Below, piece by piece: positions 52,495-61,696 of a DNA stretch of 64,000 nt (position 1 is the stretch's first letter; each line of letters opens with the position of its first letter). Under the pieces are notes generated by a model. That model ran no database searches. It saw nothing but the letters and a program-made list of their open reading frames with translations, and was not told the origin of the DNA. The stretch is from positions 310,001 through 374,000 of the forward strand of contig NZ_JACOPF010000002.1 of the NCBI RefSeq assembly GCF_014287475.1, in the 5' to 3' direction. The position numbers and the translations under genes are program-made. Source of the DNA: Mediterraneibacter hominis. GTDB lineage: Bacteria > Bacillota > Clostridia > Lachnospirales > Lachnospiraceae.

Positions 52495-53646
52495 TTATCC
52501 AAATAACCGGTTTGCTTCCTTCATCCTTTCGGCAATGGGAACACCGAATGGGCAACGCTTTTCACAGCTTTTACAGACAATGCAGTCTTTGCCGGACGCA
52601 GACAACGCGTGATAGTGTTCCTTTACTGAGTCAGGGACCTGTGATTGCATAACAGCAAGATCATATAGCTTATTTACCATAGCGATATCAATGCCTGCCG
52701 GACAGGGAGCGCAATGACCACAATAGGTACATTGGCCATAATAGGCATGTGCAGGTGCCTGTGACAAAACCGTTGCATAGTCTTTGGCTTCCTCCGAAGC
52801 GGTTTCGTAGGCAACAGCTTCTTTTACCTGACAGACAGAATCGAATCCTACCATCACACTTGAAACGGCAGGGCGGGTCAAAGCATAGTGCAGACATTGT
52901 ACTGGAGTTAAAGAGACACCAAAAGGAGAGGTCTGCTCCGAAAACAGTCTACCGCCACCATATCCTTTCATAACGGTAATACCTACGCCGGCTTTTTCAC
53001 AGTTCTTATACAGCTCGACACGTTCCGGTGCGATGCCGCGCAGCTCCTGATGGTTCTGATAGGTATGCAAAGAATAATAGTCCTCCAGATTTTCTGTTGG
53101 CGGCAGCATATCGAAGGCGGGATTAATACTAAATAGGATGACCTCGATTTTTTTACTCTGTACAGCAAAGGAGGCAACCTCAGGATTGTGGGTACTAAGG
53201 CCAATATGACGGATGATTTTTCTGGCTTTTAACTGTTCTATGTAGGAGAAGAAATCTCCCTCCATCACCCTGTGAAATTCCGCTGGTTCGTCGATATAGT
53301 GTATCATTCCCAGATCAATATAATCGGTACGAAGCCGCAGAAGCAGATCTTCAAATGCCGGAATGACCTTTTTCATATCACGTGTGCGTGTGTACTGTCC
53401 GTTTTCCCAGATAGAACCGATGTGCCCCTGAATGATCCATTTTTCACGATGCCCTTCTATAGCGGCGCCGATATTGGAGCGGACGTTTGGTTCAGACATA
53501 AAGCAATCCAGTATGTTGATTCCCTGCTTTTCGCAGAAAGAAATGATTTCATGTACCTCTTCTGCACTGTGTCGTTCCAGCCATTCTCCTCCCAGGCCGA
53601 TTTCACTGACCTTTAGTCCTGTTTTTCCTAGCTCTCTGTATCTCAT
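52495..53646 (-). CDS. Aldo/keto reductase with 4Fe-4S domain
   Basis: 383 aa from the ATG at 53644-53646 (site AGGAGGGATTATT). The AKR barrel (about 1-270) has LGKTGLKVSEIGLGG, and DYIDLGMIHYID supplies part of the active site. A C-terminal ferredoxin-like region contains CTYCGHCAPCP and CKSCEKRCPFGV, enough for two clusters. Such proteins are common in clostridia and probably move electrons between NAD(P)H and ferredoxin-linked substrates. Substrate unknown. It is monocistronic. Confidence 0.9.
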   Translation of the reverse strand: MRYRELGKTGLKVSEIGLGGEWLERHSAEEVHEIISFCEKQGINILDCFMSEPNVRSNIGAAIEGHREKWIIQGHIGSIWENGQYTRTRDMKKVIPAFEDLLLRLRTDYIDLGMIHYIDEPAEFHRVMEGDFFSYIEQLKARKIIRHIGLSTHNPEVASFAVQSKKIEVILFSINPAFDMLPPTENLEDYYSLHTYQNHQELRGIAPERVELYKNCEKAGVGITVMKGYGGGRLFSEQTSPFGVSLTPVQCLHYALTRPAVSSVMVGFDSVCQVKEAVAYETASEEAKDYATVLSQAPAHAYYGQCTYCGHCAPCPAGIDIAMVNKLYDLAVMQSQVPDSVKEHYHALSASGKDCIVCKSCEKRCPFGVPIAERMKEANRLFG

Positions 53647-53817
53647 AATAATCCCTCCTATATACTTTATTTCCACATACAACAATCCGGGCAGACAGGG
53701 GAAGTTTGCTGTAGAAATTTCCGTTTCATTTTTCCTTCCGTTTCAGATACTTATTAATAATTATACCAGAAAGAGAAGCTGTCTGACACTGGAATCTATA
53801 TAGAAATCAACCGAAAT

Positions 53818-53982
53818 GTAACAGTTCAGCCCGCGCCATTCGTAAAACCGCACTGCGTGCTTATCGTGGCTGCCGCCACCGTTTTACTCATTGACGGGCG
53901 CTTAAGCTCATACAGATGTACGCTCGCAAAAACATGCAGGCATGTTTTATGCTTCCCGCACACTGTATGGCTGAACTGTTAC
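53818..53982. mobile_element. MITE-like element, copy 1, with 8-bp target duplication
   Basis: The terminal inverted repeats GTAACAGTTCAGCC and GGCTGAACTGTTAC are perfect over 14 bp. The flanks ACCGAAAT (53810-53817) and ACCGAAAT (53983-53990) are identical, as expected for an insertion duplicating 8 bp. The interior is non-coding and has several hairpins, for example AAAACATG/CATGTTTT. A second copy lies at 60520-60680. The rest of 53647-54070 holds only the promoter region of the EamA gene. Confidence 0.85.
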
Positions 53983-54070
53983 ACCGAAATCAATATTATA
54001 TGGCAATCTCTTTAGGAGTAGTTTATAATAAACCACGTTAGAAACAGTATACAAGGAGATAGTATGGTCG

Positions 54071-54973
54071 ATGAAGGGAAAAATGAGAAATAATATTTTG
54101 CTGATGATGACAGCATTTATCTGGGGGAGTTCTTTTGTGGCACAGAGCACCGGAATGGATTATATTGGACCGTTTACATTTAATTCTGTTCGCTGCCTAA
54201 TGGGAGCTGCGGTGCTGCTTCCTGTGATAAAATTTCTGGACAGACAGAAAAAATCTGTTAGAAGCATAGAAAGAGGAAAGGGGAAAAGACTGCTTCTTGG
54301 AGGCTGCTGCTGTGGCGTCCTTCTGGGTGTGGCAAGTTCCTTACAGCAGGTGGGAATTCTGTATACCAGCGCAGGAAAAGCCGGTTTTATCACGGCGCTG
54401 TATATTCTGATTGTACCGATTATCAGAATTTTCCTTGGGAAAAAAGCGGGGCTTAAGATATGGGCAGGCGTTGCACTTGCAGTAGTGGGAATGTATTTTT
54501 TATGTATTACGAAAGGATTTGCCATTGGAAAAGGAGATTTACTAGTGTGTATTTGTTCGGTGGTTTTTTCGTTACATATCCTGGTAATCGATTATTTTTC
54601 GCCTCGTACTGACAGTGTGAAGTTGTCCTGCGTCCAATTCTTGATAAGTGGTGTTATGTGTGCAGTACCTATGCTGCTCATAGAGAAACCTTCTTTGGAA
54701 GAAATCTTCGCTGCGTGGATGCCACTCATATATGCGGGGGTATTGTCCTGTGGAGTCGCTTATACATTACAGATTATAGCACAGAAGGATACAGATCCGG
54801 CAGTTGCGTCGCTTCTTTTAAGCCTGGAGTCAGTATTTGCCGCGCTGACCGGATGGGCTGTTTTAGGAGAAAGACTTTCCGCCAGAGAGATGTCTGGCTG
54901 CGTATTGGTATTTACGGCAATTATTCTTGCACAGCTTCCGGAAAAAGGACGGAAAGTCAGGGAAGATGGATGA
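54071..54973 (+). CDS. EamA/DMT-superfamily transporter
   Basis: 300 aa, about ten membrane helices in two EamA repeats. The first begins with MTAFIWGSSFVAQSTGMDYIGP; the second has YAGVLSCGVAYTLQIIAQKDTDPAVASLLLSLESVFAALTG. Members export amino acids or metabolites. The start is not certain: the ATG at 54083 is also in frame. AAGGAGATAG supports 54071. Substrate unknown. Confidence 0.88.
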   Translation: MKGKMRNNILLMMTAFIWGSSFVAQSTGMDYIGPFTFNSVRCLMGAAVLLPVIKFLDRQKKSVRSIERGKGKRLLLGGCCCGVLLGVASSLQQVGILYTSAGKAGFITALYILIVPIIRIFLGKKAGLKIWAGVALAVVGMYFLCITKGFAIGKGDLLVCICSVVFSLHILVIDYFSPRTDSVKLSCVQFLISGVMCAVPMLLIEKPSLEEIFAAWMPLIYAGVLSCGVAYTLQIIAQKDTDPAVASLLLSLESVFAALTGWAVLGERLSAREMSGCVLVFTAIILAQLPEKGRKVREDG

Positions 54974-55023
54974 TAGTGTGCCTGTTCTTTTCGCACTGCT
55001 TGCTGTCTCCTTACATTTATAAT

Positions 55024-55833
55024 TTACCGCATAAAGGTATTGATGACATGCAGGATTCCTTCCTCATCATTAGACTTGGTAATAAAATCTGCGGTATCTT
55101 TTACAATAGACTGTGCATTTTCCATAGCAACGCCTAAACCGGCATATTCGATCATGGAAACATCGTTATAGCCGTCTCCGCAGCAGATCATCTGTTCAGC
55201 GGTCAGACCGATGCTGTTTAACAGCTTCTGGAGGGAATAGGCTTTATCAATATGCTGCGGCATAATTTCTAGGAAAAATGGTTCAGAACGGTAAATATTT
55301 AATAGGCCGTGATACCGGGCTTTTAATTTTGGCATACACTGCTCTAAAGCAGCAGGATCTCCGGGAATTAAGAGCTTATTGACCGGAAAAGCAAGGGCAG
55401 CAGGAAAATCCTTTACTATGCGTATATCCATTTTATTTATAAAGGATTCTTTCTTGGTATATTCATTGGGGGCAATACCGGAGATAATCGTCTGTGCATC
55501 ATAAGAAAGAATGTCCAATCCAGGGACTTCTTGAACAAACTGGTAAATAGGGGCGATTACCTCAGGTGGAAGCGTCTTGTTGTAAATGGCTTCTCCGGTA
55601 GAACATTGGGTAATACGGGCTCCGTTGAAGGAGAGAATATAGCTTCCATATTTGTGGAGATCTAACTTTTGGGCAAGGGGAAGCACACCATTGACGGGAC
55701 GTCCGCTTGCCAGGACAACTTTTTTGCCCATTTTCTGTATTTCCAGAAGTGCTTGGCGTGTAGGTTCAGTAAGTTCTTTTCTGGAGTTTGTCAGGGTACC
55801 GTCCAGGTCAAGGACAAGCATCTGATATTCCAT
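55024..55833 (-). CDS. Cof-type HAD-superfamily hydrolase
   Basis: 269 aa. HAD motif I LVLDLDGTLTN at residues 6-16, motif II LASGRP, a type IIB cap in the middle and motif IV CCGDGYNDVSMIEYAG. The family dephosphorylates sugar phosphates, FMN precursors or other small metabolites. The stop of the DUF3784-MurF gene is beyond its start: the 5-nt gap to the murF stop suggests cotranscription. Confidence 0.9.
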   Translation of the reverse strand: MEYQMLVLDLDGTLTNSRKELTEPTRQALLEIQKMGKKVVLASGRPVNGVLPLAQKLDLHKYGSYILSFNGARITQCSTGEAIYNKTLPPEVIAPIYQFVQEVPGLDILSYDAQTIISGIAPNEYTKKESFINKMDIRIVKDFPAALAFPVNKLLIPGDPAALEQCMPKLKARYHGLLNIYRSEPFFLEIMPQHIDKAYSLQKLLNSIGLTAEQMICCGDGYNDVSMIEYAGLGVAMENAQSIVKDTADFITKSNDEEGILHVINTFMR

Positions 55834-55838
55834 AACTA

Positions 55839-57665
55839 TTACCTCATTTCTTTTAATCGTTCAACAATTTCAGGAAATTCCATTCCATGAGAAGCTTTGA
55901 CAAGAACCGTATCGTTCTTTTTGAGTAGTTTATCTGCATTTTCCAGAAATTCTGCTTTTGTTTTAAAATAGTGTATCTCCATTTCGGAGGATAAAGATGT
56001 ACGTTCGTCCTGTACGCCCTTTGCCATGTGTGCAGAGTAATCACCGATGCAGATCAGAACCTTGATTCCGGCTTTTGCCGCGTAGCGTCCTGCTTCTGCA
56101 TGTAGTTCGTTTATCTGAGGGCCGAGTTCAAACATATCTCCTAAAACGGCAACCGTACGTGTATCGGCCCTGGAAAGAACAGAAAGAGAGGATTTCATGG
56201 AAGCAGGATTGGCATTATAACAGTCGTCAATGATAGTAAGGTACTCTGTCTGAATCAGATTGTTTCTTCCGGCAAGAGGGGCTAAATGTTCAATTCCCTG
56301 TATGATTTCTGTATCGTTCATTCCAAGTACACGTCCGACAGCAATACCTGCCAGGGCATTGTATATCATATGTTTTCCCGGTATGGAGACATGAGCCGTA
56401 AAATCAGAATTCGGGGTAAAGAATCTGGCAGATGTGCCGTCCAAGCCATTGTCTTTTATATCTTTTGCATGATAAGGCAGCAAGGCGTCCAGTCCAAAAT
56501 AGATGGGCGAGATTCCGTTAGAAGACAAAAAGTTTTTTAGTTTATCGTCATCTCCATTTAAAATAATGGTGCCCTGCGGATTCATATAGTCAAACATTTC
56601 TGTCTTAGCCTTTAATATGCCATCCCGTGATTTTAAATTTTCCAGATGGGCGCAGCCGATATTGGTAATCACGCAGATGTCTGGACGAGCGATTTTTGCG
56701 AGTCGGCTCATTTCACCGAAGTCACTGATTCCCATTTCAAGAACGGCGATTTCATGTTCTTCGCGCAGGCGAAAAACAGTCAGAGGAAGCCCGATTTCAT
56801 TGTTAAAATTCCCCTCTGTCTTTAATACGTTGAATTTTTGGGACAAAATAGACGCAATCATCTCTTTTGTGCTTGTTTTGCCCACACTTCCTGAAATACC
56901 CACAACCTTAAGCTGCAAAACACGACGGTAATATTCAGCCAGATCTTTTAATGCCTGTAAACAGGAGTTTACCAAAATGTATGGAAAGTCTGCATTATCC
57001 AGTTTACGTTCTGATAGAGCACACAGTGCACCGTTTTTCATTACCTGCGGGATAAAAGTATGTCCGTCCACGCGGGCGCCTTTTATCGCGATAAACAGGC
57101 TGTCCCGTTCTACTTTGCGGCTGTCAATTACGACACTGCCAACCTCTCTTACGGCAGCATCAGAACTGCCAAAATAGGTGCCGCCGCAGGCAGCGGCAAT
57201 TTCTTTTAAAGACATATGTTTCATAAGGATACTCTCCTTTTCATTTTTTGAAATTAATTTAACCGATACCTTATCGCGCGAAGCGCGCCCATGCGGTGCA
57301 TTTGCATTGCGGTGTACCCGGAGGGTATACTTTTGAAAAGCCTTGTCCCGATCCAGGTGTACATCCTTGAAAAACCAGATAATCCAGAGGAGAAACACAG
57401 GAATTGCAAGCCATTGGCTGATTAGAGTAAGCGCGGCTCCTGCAAATGCGAGAATTGCAAGCTGAAAATATAGATTGCGGATATCGCGGCTTATGCGCGC
57501 GCAGTCATAGTTTTTCTGTTCTTCGGGAGTAAACATATTAAAGCCAGAGACATAACGTGCCATCTTTTCTTTGCCGAAAGCAAATGGAAGAGCTGCAAAG
57601 AACATAATAAGTCCCATAAAAATACAGGAGACAGTAGCAATATGTGTTTCGATAAAATGTTCCAT
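55839..57665 (-). CDS. murF: DUF3784 membrane domain in frame with MurF (UDP-MurNAc-tripeptide:D-Ala-D-Ala ligase)
   Basis: The open frame is 608 codons. Residues 1-112 form a DUF3784-like membrane protein with two helices (about 10-30, 70-98). Residues 113-134 are encoded by a 66-bp structured repeat. From residue 148 (ATG at 57222-57224, site AAAAGGAGAG) the sequence is a complete MurF: GGTYFGSSDAAV, ATP loop GISGSVGKTSTKE and the family C-terminus. MurF adds D-Ala-D-Ala to the peptidoglycan precursor in the cytoplasm. The ribosome site before residue 148 means MurF can be made alone. Normally DUF3784 is a separate gene with its own stop, so the in-frame repeat seems to have removed that stop. 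Whether a fused 608-aa protein is made is unknown. Confidence 0.85.
   Translation of the reverse strand: MEHFIETHIATVSCIFMGLIMFFAALPFAFGKEKMARYVSGFNMFTPEEQKNYDCARISRDIRNLYFQLAILAFAGAALTLISQWLAIPVFLLWIIWFFKDVHLDRDKAFQKYTLRVHRNANAPHGRASRDKVSVKLISKNEKESILMKHMSLKEIAAACGGTYFGSSDAAVREVGSVVIDSRKVERDSLFIAIKGARVDGHTFIPQVMKNGALCALSERKLDNADFPYILVNSCLQALKDLAEYYRRVLQLKVVGISGSVGKTSTKEMIASILSQKFNVLKTEGNFNNEIGLPLTVFRLREEHEIAVLEMGISDFGEMSRLAKIARPDICVITNIGCAHLENLKSRDGILKAKTEMFDYMNPQGTIILNGDDDKLKNFLSSNGISPIYFGLDALLPYHAKDIKDNGLDGTSARFFTPNSDFTAHVSIPGKHMIYNALAGIAVGRVLGMNDTEIIQGIEHLAPLAGRNNLIQTEYLTIIDDCYNANPASMKSSLSVLSRADTRTVAVLGDMFELGPQINELHAEAGRYAAKAGIKVLICIGDYSAHMAKGVQDERTSLSSEMEIHYFKTKAEFLENADKLLKKNDTVLVKASHGMEFPEIVERLKEMR
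57264..57329. repeat. 66-bp structured repeat, copy A, inside the DUF3784-MurF frame
   Basis: The ends GATACC and GGTATA match those of copy B. Read on the minus strand the hairpins CGCGCGAAGCGCG, ATGC/GCAT and TACCC/GGGTA occupy the same places as CGGGCAAAGCCCG, CCCTCC/GGAGGG and CCCT/AGGG of copy B. The repeat therefore keeps pairing while changing bases. Confidence 0.75.
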
Positions 57666-57713
57666 CTAAAAGCTCCTTTCTTTCCCTTTGCTCTGTAAAG
57701 AAGAACGGATCAA

Positions 57714-57779
57714 TATACCCTAAAGGGCATCTCGTAACACATTCCCTCCGGGAGGGCGGGCTTTGCCCGATAAGGTATA
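57714..57779. repeat. 66-bp structured repeat, copy B, after ddl
   Basis: The ends are TATACC and GGTATA. It lies in the gap between ddl and the DUF3784-MurF gene, same strand relationship and same length as copy A. It has three internal hairpins. It is a small repeat family, possibly mobile. Confidence 0.75.
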
Positions 57780-57790
57780 CCGGTCAATGA

Positions 57791-58852
57791 TTACTGCGGG
57801 GAATAACGTGCTTCTAAAGATTTCTGGATAATAAGCTCGCACAGGCTTCCATAGTCGATTCCGACTGCGCCTGCTTCCTTAGGAAGAAGGCTTGCCGGTG
57901 TCATTCCAGGAAGTGTGTTCATCTCCAGGCAATAGAGATTTTCTTTCTCATCCAAAAGAAAATCAGCCCGGCTGTACACACTCAGTTTTAAGGCACGGTA
58001 AGCCTTGACGGTCAGCTCTTTCATTTTGTTTTCTATTTCCGGACTAATGTCGGCAGGGCAGACTTCTTTGGAAGCGCCGTCCTGATATTTATTGGCATAG
58101 TCGAAAAATCCTGTTTTCGGGATGATTTCAATAGGAGGAAGCGCCTTGCCGTCAATGATGCCGCAGGCAAATTCGCGGCCTTTGATGTAAGGCTCTACAA
58201 GAATTTCATCTTCATACCGGAAAGAATTGTTTAATGCTTCTTCATATTCCTTTTCTGTATGTACAATATATACGCCGATGCTGGAACCACCGGAACAAGG
58301 TTTTACAACGACAGGAAGAGTGAGTGAAAAACGCGCCAGTGATTTATCGGTGTCATTTTTATGAAGGCAGCCGCCGGCAGGAGTATCTACTCCGGCCTGT
58401 AAAAAGACTTGCTTTGTAAAATCTTTATCCATAGCGACGGCACAGCCGAGAGAGTCTGGGCCGGTATAACGGATTCCGAGCAGATCAAAGGTCGCCTGTA
58501 GTTTTCCATTTTCCCCCTCTCCGCCATGCAGGCCGAGGAAGGTAATATCTGCCATGCGGCATAATTCAATGACATTAGGACCCAGGAAGCAGCCTGATTT
58601 ATCTGTGCGGGAAGCCTTAATTGCTTCAATGTCTGGCTCTGTGGTACGGATTCCCCCTGCAATTTCCAGTCCGTGTCCGGGCAGGAAAAAGACATCTTCC
58701 AGATTAGCAGGAGGATTTTCTAAGCCTAAAAACACATCCAGAAGGTAGGCTTCATGCCCTTTCTCTACCAGTGTTTTACAGATTCCAGCGCTGGAGGAGA
58801 GGGAGACATCACGCTCCGTACTTAATCCCCCTGCCAGTACAATAATTTTCAT
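57791..58852 (-). CDS. ddl: D-alanine--D-alanine ligase
   Basis: 353 aa from the ATG at 58850-58852, with AAAGGAG 9 nt upstream; a GTG two codons earlier is in frame. The ATP-grasp fold shows GGLSTERDVSLSS, LHGGEGENG, VVKPCSGGSSIGV, and a C-terminal LEMNTLPGMTPASLLP metal site. It makes D-Ala-D-Ala for MurF, whose gene follows it in the same direction. I cannot decide from sequence alone whether it prefers D-Ala or D-Ser/D-Lac. Confidence 0.93.
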   Translation of the reverse strand: MKIIVLAGGLSTERDVSLSSSAGICKTLVEKGHEAYLLDVFLGLENPPANLEDVFFLPGHGLEIAGGIRTTEPDIEAIKASRTDKSGCFLGPNVIELCRMADITFLGLHGGEGENGKLQATFDLLGIRYTGPDSLGCAVAMDKDFTKQVFLQAGVDTPAGGCLHKNDTDKSLARFSLTLPVVVKPCSGGSSIGVYIVHTEKEYEEALNNSFRYEDEILVEPYIKGREFACGIIDGKALPPIEIIPKTGFFDYANKYQDGASKEVCPADISPEIENKMKELTVKAYRALKLSVYSRADFLLDEKENLYCLEMNTLPGMTPASLLPKEAGAVGIDYGSLCELIIQKSLEARYSPQ

Positions 58853-58914
58853 AATCACAATCTCCTTTAACTTTCAATCTGTTATTTTTAATCAGTACAT
58901 ATTCTATCATATAT

Positions 58915-60363
58915 CTAAACACTCATGGAGTCTAAAAGCTTCGTTTTTGTGTCATAGAGTCTTTTGGATAGATCCACATATACTTTGTGCGGATAGAAAA
59001 GCCGTTTTGTCTCATCCCAAAGGGTGTCTTTTTCCTGTTGGCAGTAAGCGGCAATTTCCATGACGGAAGGGGAGGTGTATACACATTCGCCATGGATAAA
59101 GACGGGCTTTAAGATTTCTCTCATGGTGTAGCTTCCCCCTGGAAGGCGTGTCTTTTTCCAGGTCGCATTCGGATCAAAAAGCAAGAGCTCTTCCGAAGTA
59201 TCGTAGGTTTCGTCTACAAAACAGATGAGATCGGCGCGGATCTTTCCTGTTTCTTTATCATAGATTCGATAAATAGTCTTATTTCCTGGATTTGTAATTT
59301 TTTCTGTATTTTCTGAAATTTTAATTTTAGGTACAAATTCCCCTTCTTCATTCTGGATTGCGGCAAGCTTATAGACTCCGCCAAAGGAGGGACAATCTTT
59401 AGAAGTAATCAGATTGGTTCCTACACCCCAGGAAGTGATCGCGGCTCCCTGCATTTTCAAGTCATGGATGAGCAGCTCATCCAGGTCATTGGAAGCGGCG
59501 ATAACAGCGTCGGGAAAACCTGCTTCATCCAACATTTTACGTGCTTTCTTGGAGAGATATGCAAGATCTCCGCTGTCCAGGCGAATACCGTAGCTTTTGG
59601 GCTTTATTCCGGCGTCTTTCATCTCTTTAAATACCCGTATCGCATTGGGAACACCAGATTTTAAAGTATCATAGGTGTCCACCAGAAGGGTACAGGAGTC
59701 TGGATATAACCGCGCGTATTCTTTAAAAGCAGTGTATTCATCTTTAAAACTCATAATCCAACTGTGGGCGTGTGTACCCATGACCGGAACGTTGAACATT
59801 TTTCCGGCGAGGACATTGGAGGTTCCTACACAGCCGCCGATCATAGCAGCGCGAGCGCCGTAGAGTCCGGCGTCCGGCCCCTGGGCACGTCTTAAACCAA
59901 ACTCCATAATACCGTCCCCCTGCGCGGCAAAGACGACGCGTGCGGTTTTTGTAGCAATCAGGCACTGATGATTGATGATGTTCAGGATAGCAGTTTCGAC
60001 AAGCTGCGCTTCCATGATAGGCGCAATTACTTTTATGACAGGTTCCTTGGGAAAGATTACAGTTCCTTCAGGAATGGCATAGATATTTCCGCTGAAATGA
60101 AATCCGCTTAGATAGTGTAGAAAATCCTCACTGAAAATACCAAGCTTTCTTAAGTAGTCTACATCTTCATAAGAAAAATGCAGATTTTTGATATATTCGA
60201 TTACCTGCTCCAGACCCGCCATTATGGAATAACCGCCTTTATTCGGGTTCTCACGGAAAAATACATCAAAAATAACCGTTTCATTTTCCTGGGTTTCAAA
60301 ATAGCCCTGCATCATAGTCAGCTCATACAGGTCTGTCAGCAATGTCAGATTATGCGCACTCAT
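58915..60363 (-). CDS. pncB: Nicotinate phosphoribosyltransferase
   Basis: 482 aa from the ATG at 60361-60363 (site AAAAGGAGAGAATT). Motifs: LTDLYELTMMQGYF, the catalytic-histidine region MGTHAHSWIMSF, GIRLDSGDLAYLSKKAR and the C-terminal GVGTNLITSKDCPSFGGVYKLAA. It forms nicotinate mononucleotide from nicotinate and PRPP, the first step of NAD salvage. The 5' leader (60364-60517) holds a hairpin CTGTCCT/AGGACAG near the ribosome site and a TATAAT box. Confidence 0.92.
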   Translation of the reverse strand: MSAHNLTLLTDLYELTMMQGYFETQENETVIFDVFFRENPNKGGYSIMAGLEQVIEYIKNLHFSYEDVDYLRKLGIFSEDFLHYLSGFHFSGNIYAIPEGTVIFPKEPVIKVIAPIMEAQLVETAILNIINHQCLIATKTARVVFAAQGDGIMEFGLRRAQGPDAGLYGARAAMIGGCVGTSNVLAGKMFNVPVMGTHAHSWIMSFKDEYTAFKEYARLYPDSCTLLVDTYDTLKSGVPNAIRVFKEMKDAGIKPKSYGIRLDSGDLAYLSKKARKMLDEAGFPDAVIAASNDLDELLIHDLKMQGAAITSWGVGTNLITSKDCPSFGGVYKLAAIQNEEGEFVPKIKISENTEKITNPGNKTIYRIYDKETGKIRADLICFVDETYDTSEELLLFDPNATWKKTRLPGGSYTMREILKPVFIHGECVYTSPSVMEIAAYCQQEKDTLWDETKRLFYPHKVYVDLSKRLYDTKTKLLDSMSV

Positions 60364-60519
60364 AATTCTCTCCTTTTTTATAAACCAGCCTGTCCTCGCA
60401 GGACAGACGCTCAATTAACAGGGAGTCACATAGTTATTGCGGCTTAGCCCTTGACGCATATTATAGCATATGTAAAGAAAAAGTAAAAGAAAAAGGAAGG
60501 AGGGAAGAAGCAGATTCGT

Positions 60520-60680
60520 AACAGTTCAGCCCGCGCCATTCGTAAAACCGCACTGCGTGCTTATTGTGGCTGCCGCCACTGCTTTACTCATTAATGGGCG
60601 CTTAAGCTCATACAGATGTACGCCCGCAAAAACATGCAGGCATGTTTTATGCTTCCCGCACACTGTATGGCTGAACTGTT
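60520..60680. mobile_element. MITE-like element, copy 2
   Basis: 161 bp, with 12-bp terminal repeats AACAGTTCAGCC and GGCTGAACTGTT. It differs from copy 1 (53820-53980) at only a few positions by eye. No target duplication is visible, the flanks having diverged (GATTCGT left, CTGCAAAG right). It fills most of the 331-nt gap between pncB and the GntR gene. Confidence 0.85.
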
Positions 60681-60694
60681 CTGCAAAGAAAATT

Positions 60695-61420
60695 TTAATG
60701 ATATATATCTTTCCAAAAGAAATAACTGTCATTCAGTGTTTTATCCAGGTTTTCAAAGTCACGGTTCTCAATGACATTCATCAGCTTTAAATGCGTGTCT
60801 ATTAAATATTGTGCGTCTCCATTTTGAATGACCTTTTGGATTGTCTTTGCGCGGGAATCCTTTGTCAGCTCCACGACAAGAGAATTAATAAGCTGAATCA
60901 GGGAATTACGGGTTGCCTTTGCTATTTCATCGTGAAATGCAATGTCGGCGAGCAGAATTGCATCTGTATTTTCCGGAGTGTTTTTTAAAAGATTTACCAG
61001 CTTGTCACAACGAACTTTTATAGAGTAAAGATCTTCGCTTGTCATATCTTTTTCAAGAATGATATGCATAATTCCGTTTTCTATCATTTTCCGCAAATCT
61101 ACGAGATCGTTGTAAGCGCTTTCCTTTTGGAGAATAATGTGATAAAGCATGGGATTGATCATTTTGGCGGAGAAATCCGTACAAACGAAGGTACCTTCAG
61201 GACGTCTGATTTCCAGTACGCCGTAGGCGACAAGAATCCGGACAGCTTCCCGTACGGAATTACGGCCAACCTGGAACAGGGAGGCAAGCTCTGGTTCTGT
61301 AGGAAGCTTATCACCAGGTTTTAATTCTCCGCTGATAATCGCATTGCTGATTCTGTCAATTACTAATTGTACGACAGAAGTGCTGTATATAGGCGCCAGA
61401 AAACGCTTTTCGTGTTCCAT
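60695..61420 (-). CDS. GntR-family transcriptional regulator, FCD subgroup
   Basis: 241 aa. Winged helix (about 10-80) with LPTEPELASLFQVGRNSVREAVRILVAYGVLEIRRPEGTFV, then an FCD ligand domain (about 95-230) with RKMIENGIMHIIL, DIAFHDEIAKAT and DTHLKLMNVI giving the acid/histidine metal pocket. It is divergent from the transketolase operon, whose leader has two ACATCC...GGATGT palindromes. It is probably the regulator of that operon; the inducer would be an organic acid or sugar acid. Confidence 0.9.
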   Translation of the reverse strand: MEHEKRFLAPIYSTSVVQLVIDRISNAIISGELKPGDKLPTEPELASLFQVGRNSVREAVRILVAYGVLEIRRPEGTFVCTDFSAKMINPMLYHIILQKESAYNDLVDLRKMIENGIMHIILEKDMTSEDLYSIKVRCDKLVNLLKNTPENTDAILLADIAFHDEIAKATRNSLIQLINSLVVELTKDSRAKTIQKVIQNGDAQYLIDTHLKLMNVIENRDFENLDKTLNDSYFFWKDIYH

Positions 61421-61594
61421 ATATGTGAAACCTCCAAAGTAAATAAACTACCAGTATCTATTTAGCATTATAACAGCTTTTAAGAAAAAAGACATAGGGG
61501 AAAATGATAAACATAGGATTTTGGGATGTTGCACAAAAATCATAATCAATAAATGTTGACATTTCATAAATCGTAGAAATTTTGAAAAAATCTA

Positions 61595-61623
61595 TTGAAT
61601 TTTAAGAAAACGATTTATATAAT
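61595..61623 (+). promoter_or_regulatory. Promoter of the transketolase operon
   Basis: TTGAAT (61595-61600), a 17-bp spacer and TATAAT (61618-61623). The start point is expected near 61630, exactly at the first operator palindrome. Confidence 0.75.
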
Positions 61624-61629
61624 ACTAAC

Positions 61630-61649
61630 AACATCCAACGTAGGATGTT
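61630..61649. promoter_or_regulatory. Operator palindrome 1
   Basis: AACATCC-N6-GGATGTT, perfect arms of 7 bp, located over the predicted start point of the transketolase transcript. A half-site GGATGTT also appears near 61524. Confidence 0.7.
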
Positions 61650-61696
61650 AAAAGTGAAAAAGGCGCGGATATGCCGTGCAAAATTTTTTAAGATTA

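Noticed and set aside
53819-53980. Possible CRISPR or tandem-repeat unit at the repeated segment
   Set aside because: Only two copies far apart with terminal inverted repeats; no spacers or regular spacing.
60526-60790. Small frames inside the second MITE-like element
   Set aside because: They follow the inverted-repeat structure and differ between the two copies; no coding signature.
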